Positions 9,278 to 11,689 of a stretch of 11,689 nt of DNA are shown here, in pieces. How positions within the stretch are numbered: position 1 is the stretch's first letter; each line of letters begins with the position of its first letter. A program made the position numbers and the translations under genes. The notes beneath the pieces were generated by a model. The model made no database searches. It had not been told where the DNA came from and saw nothing but the letters and a program-made list of their open reading frames with translations. This DNA is from Opitutales bacterium. Lineage in GTDB: Bacteria; Verrucomicrobiota; Verrucomicrobiia; Opitutales; JAFGAQ01. The stretch covers positions 1 to 11,689 of the forward strand of contig JAQVLM010000045.1 of NCBI GenBank assembly GCA_028704125.1. The letters run 5' to 3'.

Positions 9278-10218
9278 TTGTGAAAGAAGGCTAGCGAGAT
9301 TATTGGTTTGGAGTTCTCTATATTGAAGCCTGTAGCGTCGCCTTTGCAAAGGCTGTAACTCTCCCGGAGGGACGCGACGCAATCCTTATAGCATGGAGCG
9401 TTTCTGGCCAGTAGAATAATGCGGTTCAGACTCCGGGTTGATGAAAGTTGGTCCGGAAGGGCACGACTACCTTCAATAATCTCAATGCATGAGTCGTTTT
9501 CTGCTATCTCTGAGTGAACCGGGAAAAACCGGCAGCGATGGGAATCCTCACAGTCCTTTTCATCCGCCGGGCGAAGAACCTCCCCAAGAATAACATTTTT
9601 GTCTTTCGACAATGATTGAGACCATTCACTGCGTATTCTCGATAGGTTGCCAAATACATTGAAGAGGACACCAAGAGGTCGGGATTGAAGATGTGTTAGC
9701 TCACAGTCGAGTATCCGGCTCAGCTCTAAAATCGACTGATTATGCGAAATCACTTTTTCGATTTGTCTGGATCGGATCTGCCGATTCGGGTTGAAGTTCA
9801 TTGGGAGAGCTGTGACTTTGCCATACTCACGAGGTTTAAGTAATGTCCGGCGTTGTGTTACCGCTCCAGGCTTCAAACTCTTACTGACGTTGATCGGCTC
9901 CAAAATTGAGTATGTCTTTTCATTTTCGCGAAGCTCAAGAATTCCAACCACAACCCTCCCTTTTGGATCTTGATAGGAAACCATTGATCCTAACAATTCT
10001 CTGAGCTGGGGTTCATTTGATTGCAGCACTTGTTCAAGTGCATTTTTGAGGATCCCCAACCCTATGAATCCAGCCGAAAACTCAACACGGGGAAGACAAA
10101 GAGCAACTGTCAGCCTTCTATCCTCATGGTTGTGAATGAGGTCATAGAAGCGCTCTCCAGATGATATCAGATCCTTAGCCCAAAGGGGAAGATCGAAGGC
10201 GGTCTCGGGGGGGGTCAT
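9274..10218 (-). CDS. DrmE-like protein, N-terminal part (first gene of the defence operon)
   Basis: 314 aa. Seen: an N-terminal alpha/beta segment with the hydrophobic strand RRLTVALCLPRVEF (34-47) and FIGLGILKNAL (51-61). A basic, helix-rich centre follows, then a C-terminal strand-helix-strand unit (NRIILLARN 265-273, DCVASLRESYSL 279-290, PIISLAFFHK 305-314). There is no Walker motif, signal peptide or membrane segment. The protein ends 4 bp into the next gene (ATGA). The two products together total about 826 residues, close to what I recall for a single DrmE; the first-half identity is inferred from this and from position, not from a diagnostic motif. An in-frame TAG lies 6 nt before the ATG, so the start is fixed; the Shine-Dalgarno is weak. 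Codons 2-4 contain a C8 run. The gene stands 275 bp downstream of the small HTH gene. Confidence 0.68.
   Translation of the reverse strand: MTPPETAFDLPLWAKDLISSGERFYDLIHNHEDRRLTVALCLPRVEFSAGFIGLGILKNALEQVLQSNEPQLRELLGSMVSYQDPKGRVVVGILELRENEKTYSILEPINVSKSLKPGAVTQRRTLLKPREYGKVTALPMNFNPNRQIRSRQIEKVISHNQSILELSRILDCELTHLQSRPLGVLFNVFGNLSRIRSEWSQSLSKDKNVILGEVLRPADEKDCEDSHRCRFFPVHSEIAENDSCIEIIEGSRALPDQLSSTRSLNRIILLARNAPCYKDCVASLRESYSLCKGDATGFNIENSKPIISLAFFHK
10207..10214 (-). repeat. C8 mononucleotide tract directly after the start codon of the first operon gene
   Basis: The coding strand reads ATGA followed by eight C and then GAG, so the tract occupies codons 2-4. A one-base slip would shift the frame within five codons and silence the first gene of the operon. 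A role in switching is inference. Confidence 0.88.
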
Positions 10219-10493
10219 TTTCTACATATAATCGGAAATATGCACAGGAATCGGTTCAATGATTGGTGACACATGAAACGGGCTACATGATAAGCTATTC
10301 GGAATGGTCTCATACGCACCGGGTATCACAACTAATTTTGACATAATTACAAACAATGCCCAACCCAAGTATTATCGTATAAACGGACAAAATAGCACGC
10401 GCAGAAATTCATACTATCGGAGAAGTGACCAAAATCAAACTTTTTTCAACATTCATCCGAAACAATGGAACATGGCAAGCGACCCGGTCCACA
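10219..10493 (-). other. 275-bp gap upstream of the defence operon, probable leader/promoter region
   Basis: It lies between the small HTH gene and the first operon gene and is visibly AT-richer than the genes. I see no convincing protein on either strand and no strong sigma70 -35/-10 pair on the minus strand. A short near-palindrome, TTAT-CGT-ATAA, sits near 10372-10382 and an A6 run near 10441-10446 (minus strand). The most likely content is the operon promoter and regulator binding sites, or an attachment site, but no single element can be fixed. Confidence 0.4.
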
Positions 10494-10688
10494 TCACATT
10501 CCGTATTTGGATGCGCACGAGTTCTCCATGATGAAGCGTTCGACTTCGGAGCGCTCATACCGGACCGTGCGATGACCGAGCCGTATCGCACAAAGCCTTC
10601 CGGATTTCTGGAATTTTGCGACGGTGGCAACTGACACGCCTAGGCAGGCTGCGACTTGGGATCTGGAAAGTAGTTCTCTGTAGTCCAT
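10494..10688 (-). CDS. Small helix-turn-helix DNA-binding protein (excisionase / AlpA-type, HTH_17)
   Basis: 64 aa. Seen: LLSRSQVAACLGVSVATVAK (6-25) is a MerR/excisionase-type helix-turn-helix, followed by the wing and second-strand signature GRLCAIRLGHRTVRY (30-44) and ERSEVERFIM (45-54). This is the whole of the small HTH_17 fold. The start is supported by GGAGGG at 10702-10697, 8 nt upstream of the ATG. It follows the stop of the preceding, broken HTH gene by one base, so the two form a tandem pair. Family knowledge: such proteins act as recombination directionality factors for integrases or as local transcription regulators. Inference: here it may control the defence operon 275 bp downstream or be a leftover of the element that carried it. 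No integrase is seen in the window. Confidence 0.82.
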   Translation of the reverse strand: MDYRELLSRSQVAACLGVSVATVAKFQKSGRLCAIRLGHRTVRYERSEVERFIMENSCASKYGM

Positions 10689-10689
10689 T

Positions 10690-10881
10690 TCAAATGCCCT
10701 CCATCAGGAATCGATCCAGATCGATTGTTCTCAGTATGACCCTGCGTCCTTAGCGAATCGCTTTGATCTTTCCGTTCGCGATCAAGCCCCGGAGGTTTCT
10801 TTCGCCCAGAGTTGAGTATTTCGAGGCCTGTCTCACGTTCATGTAGGACAGCGAATCAATTGGTTTCAGATTTGTGATCAT
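10690..10881 (-). pseudogene. Excisionase/AlpA-type HTH gene interrupted by an in-frame TAA
   Basis: Seen: from the ATG at 10881 the frame reads SYMNVRQASKYSTLGERNLR, then GLIANGKIKAIR, a TAA at 10752-10750, and in the same frame GRRVILRTIDLDRFLMEGI before a TGA at 10692-10690. Read across the stop, this is a complete 63-codon HTH_17 protein. The TAA falls exactly where the adjacent paralogue has Leu (IR-L-GH), so a single TTA-to-TAA change explains it. As written only 43 residues are made, with the helix-turn-helix but without the C-terminal strand and helix. It is one base upstream of the intact HTH gene. No good Shine-Dalgarno precedes the ATG; a start at the in-frame ATG at 10842-10840 (residue 14) is possible. 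A functional short form or stop read-through cannot be excluded. Confidence 0.75.
10697..10702 (-). promoter_or_regulatory. Ribosome binding site of the intact small HTH gene
   Basis: GGAGGG is 8 nt upstream of the ATG at 10688 and lies inside the last codons of the broken HTH gene. It shows the second gene can be translated independently of the interrupted one. Confidence 0.7.
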
Positions 10882-10910
10882 AGTTGAAATCAGCCCGCAT
10901 CATGCAAGCT

Positions 10911-10938
10911 ATACTATTAATGTGCAGAGACTTGTGAA
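10911..10938 (-). promoter_or_regulatory. Candidate sigma70-type promoter for the HTH pair
   Basis: On the minus strand TTCACA (10938-10933) is followed after 16 bp by TAGTAT (10916-10911), about 30 bp before the ATG at 10881. The -35 matches consensus at five of six positions, the -10 at four of six. The position in the AT-rich gap between divergent genes fits, but the match is only moderate. Confidence 0.3.
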
Positions 10939-10980
10939 TGGTACAAGCGATTCTTTCATTTTTCTGCAATTTTCTTTCCG

Positions 10981-11346
10981 TTGCCTACCAAATCATCAAA
11001 CGACAGAGATGACACTCGCTCCAGCTATTATCTAGAAGACGCGGCAACTGAATTCCAAGTTCAGGGACTAGAACTCGACTGGATCTGTGTGACGTGGGAC
11101 GCTGATTTTCGATTCGATGGTTCACAGTGGCATTTCCATGATTTCCGAGGAAGTCGTTGGTGCAGAATAATCAACGCCGACAATCAAAACTATCTCCGAA
11201 ACGCATATCGCGTTCTGCTTACAAGAGCACGCCAAGGGATGGTTATTTTCGTTCCGCCAGGGAATCCGCTCGATGCAACCCGCCCCCCGGACTTCTACGA
11301 CACCACCTTCAATTACCTCAAGAGCATAGGATTGCAAGAGGTATAG
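10981..11346 (+). pseudogene. C-terminal remnant of a DUF2075 (COG3410) ATPase
   Basis: Up to 121 codons from a TTG at 10981 to a TAG at 11344-11346. Seen: NDRDDTRSSYYLED, TEFQVQGLELDW (23-34), TWDADFRF, DFRGSRW, then NAYRVLLTRARQGMVIFVP (74-92) and TRPPDFYDTTFNYLKSIG at the C-terminus. These are the conserved closing blocks of DUF2075 proteins, with motif V- and VI-like helicase elements and an arginine finger. Family members are several hundred residues long; the N-terminal P-loop ATPase part with Walker A and B is missing. Upstream, the frame hits stops at 10885-10887 and 10918-10920 and family-like sequence ends around 10999. No Shine-Dalgarno is present. It is therefore a truncated remnant, probably not expressed, and divergent from the HTH/DISARM block. 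Its broken end marks a likely insertion or deletion boundary. Confidence 0.78.
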
Positions 11347-11508
11347 GACTGTCATAAGCCCATCCACGGACTAATCCAGGACCACTATACTTCAGCAGCG
11401 GTGAAAGATTACTTCCTCAATCGTATGGGACAACGCATCTGGATGCCGCAGCGATTTCTTCCCAAGCAGGAATACCTAACTGAGCACCGCAAGACCGGCC
11501 GGTTCTGA
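11347..11508 (+). other. Unidentified short reading frame following the DUF2075 remnant
   Basis: In the same frame as the DUF2075 remnant, after its TAG, 53 sense codons run to a TGA at 11506-11508. The translation looks protein-like, especially KDYFLNRMGQRIWMPQRFLP followed by KQEYLTEHR. An internal ATG lies at 11425 (27 aa). No Shine-Dalgarno is visible. I do not recognise the family. It may be the end of another broken gene, or chance. Confidence 0.25.
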
Positions 11509-11689
11509 TCTCCCGGCTGCAGCGACACGAAAGACAGGCGACTAGCCGCACGGATAAAGCCGACAGGAGGATCCCCTTCGCGGTCCAGACGCAGTTCCCA
11601 TGAATTGGGGAACCCTCATAGTAGGGCGAATGGGCCTCAATGAGCCGAATAGACCCCCGCCTGAACAACCCGAGGACTCCACGCGGATG
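11509..11689 (+). other. Hairpin-rich region with an open frame running off the right edge; possible mobile-intron start
   Basis: Three short stem-loops follow each other: GTTCCC/GGGAAC (11594-11599 with 11608-11613, 8-nt loop), CCCT/AGGG (11613-11616 with 11623-11626) and an imperfect GG-CTC/GAG-CC (11633-11646). An ATG at 11600 opens a 30-codon frame to the edge, beginning MNWGTLIVGRMGLNEPNRPP. The mix of structured RNA and a Pro/Glu-rich leader is reminiscent of the segment before a group II intron reverse transcriptase, but neither the 5' GUGYG end nor an RT domain is visible. There is no Shine-Dalgarno close to this ATG; GGAGG is about 30 nt upstream. Identity unproven. Confidence 0.22.

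Noticed and set aside
9278..9382. TTG-initiated 35-codon N-terminal extension of the 512-aa DrmE-like protein
   Set aside because: It overlaps the upstream gene by 109 bp, while an ATG at 9277 forms a standard ATGA junction. It is kept only as evidence for a possible frameshift.
10304..10531. Plus-strand frame of 75 codons in the gap before the operon
   Set aside because: It is low-complexity, Asn/Tyr/Arg-rich, without a ribosome site, and overlaps the HTH gene in antisense.
10709..10726. Perfect inverted repeat AATCGATC-CA-GATCGATT upstream of the 64-aa HTH gene, looking like an autoregulatory operator
   Set aside because: It lies inside the coding part of the broken HTH gene, where it encodes the ordinary Thr-Ile-Asp-Leu-Asp-Arg-Phe stretch of the family. 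Overlapping operator function is not excluded, but coding explains it.
11417..11668. Minus-strand frame of 83 codons near the right edge
   Set aside because: It has no family-like pattern or ribosome site, and the plus-strand reading of the same stretch is more protein-like.
1..11689. tRNA, rRNA, CRISPR arrays, IS terminal repeats and rho-independent terminators
   Set aside because: Scanned by eye on both strands; no cloverleaf, regular spaced repeats, transposase or GC stem with a T run was found. Weak or diverged cases could be missed.

Overview
The window is bacterial accessory DNA dominated by one minus-strand operon that I read as a class 2 DISARM-like anti-phage defence locus. The phylum cannot be settled from the sequence. 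Base composition is balanced to moderately GC-rich in the genes, and the gaps around 10.2-10.5 kb and 10.88-10.98 kb look AT-richer. Shine-Dalgarno sites and ATGA/GTGA overlaps are ordinary bacterial ones.

Layout in transcription order (right to left, minus strand). At 10881-10494 are two tandem small helix-turn-helix (excisionase/AlpA-type) genes; the first carries an in-frame TAA where its neighbour has Leu. A 275-bp gap follows. The operon then runs: a 314-aa protein (10218-9274) and a 512-aa protein (9277-7739), together about the size expected of one DrmE and joined by ATGA; a 569-aa protein with a NERD nuclease-like domain and a UvrD-like SF1 helicase (7710-6001); the large helicase DrmA (6004-2300); the DUF1998 protein DrmB (2256-307); and the first 103 codons of an m5C DNA methyltransferase, DrmMII (310 to the left edge). 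A phospholipase D-like drmC, usual in such loci, is not in the window and may lie beyond the left edge. Four of the five junctions overlap by 4 bp or are 28 bp apart; the drmA-drmB gap is 43 bp.

Right part (plus strand). 10981-11346 is the C-terminal third of a DUF2075 ATPase with its N-terminus missing. It looks like old sequence cut by arrival of the defence island, so one island boundary probably lies near 10.88-11.0 kb. The last 340 bases hold a short unidentified reading frame and a hairpin-rich stretch with a frame running off the right edge, possibly the start of a group II intron or other mobile element.

How it may work (family knowledge plus inference): DrmMII marks host DNA, the DrmA-DrmB helicase complex recognises or translocates on unmodified incoming DNA, the DrmE-like pair assists, and the NERD-SF1 protein would add a nuclease/helicase effector that is not part of the canonical DISARM gene list. 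The small HTH proteins could regulate the operon or be excision factors of the element carrying it. Homopolymer C tracts at the start of the first operon gene (C8) and inside drmB (C9) could make expression switchable.
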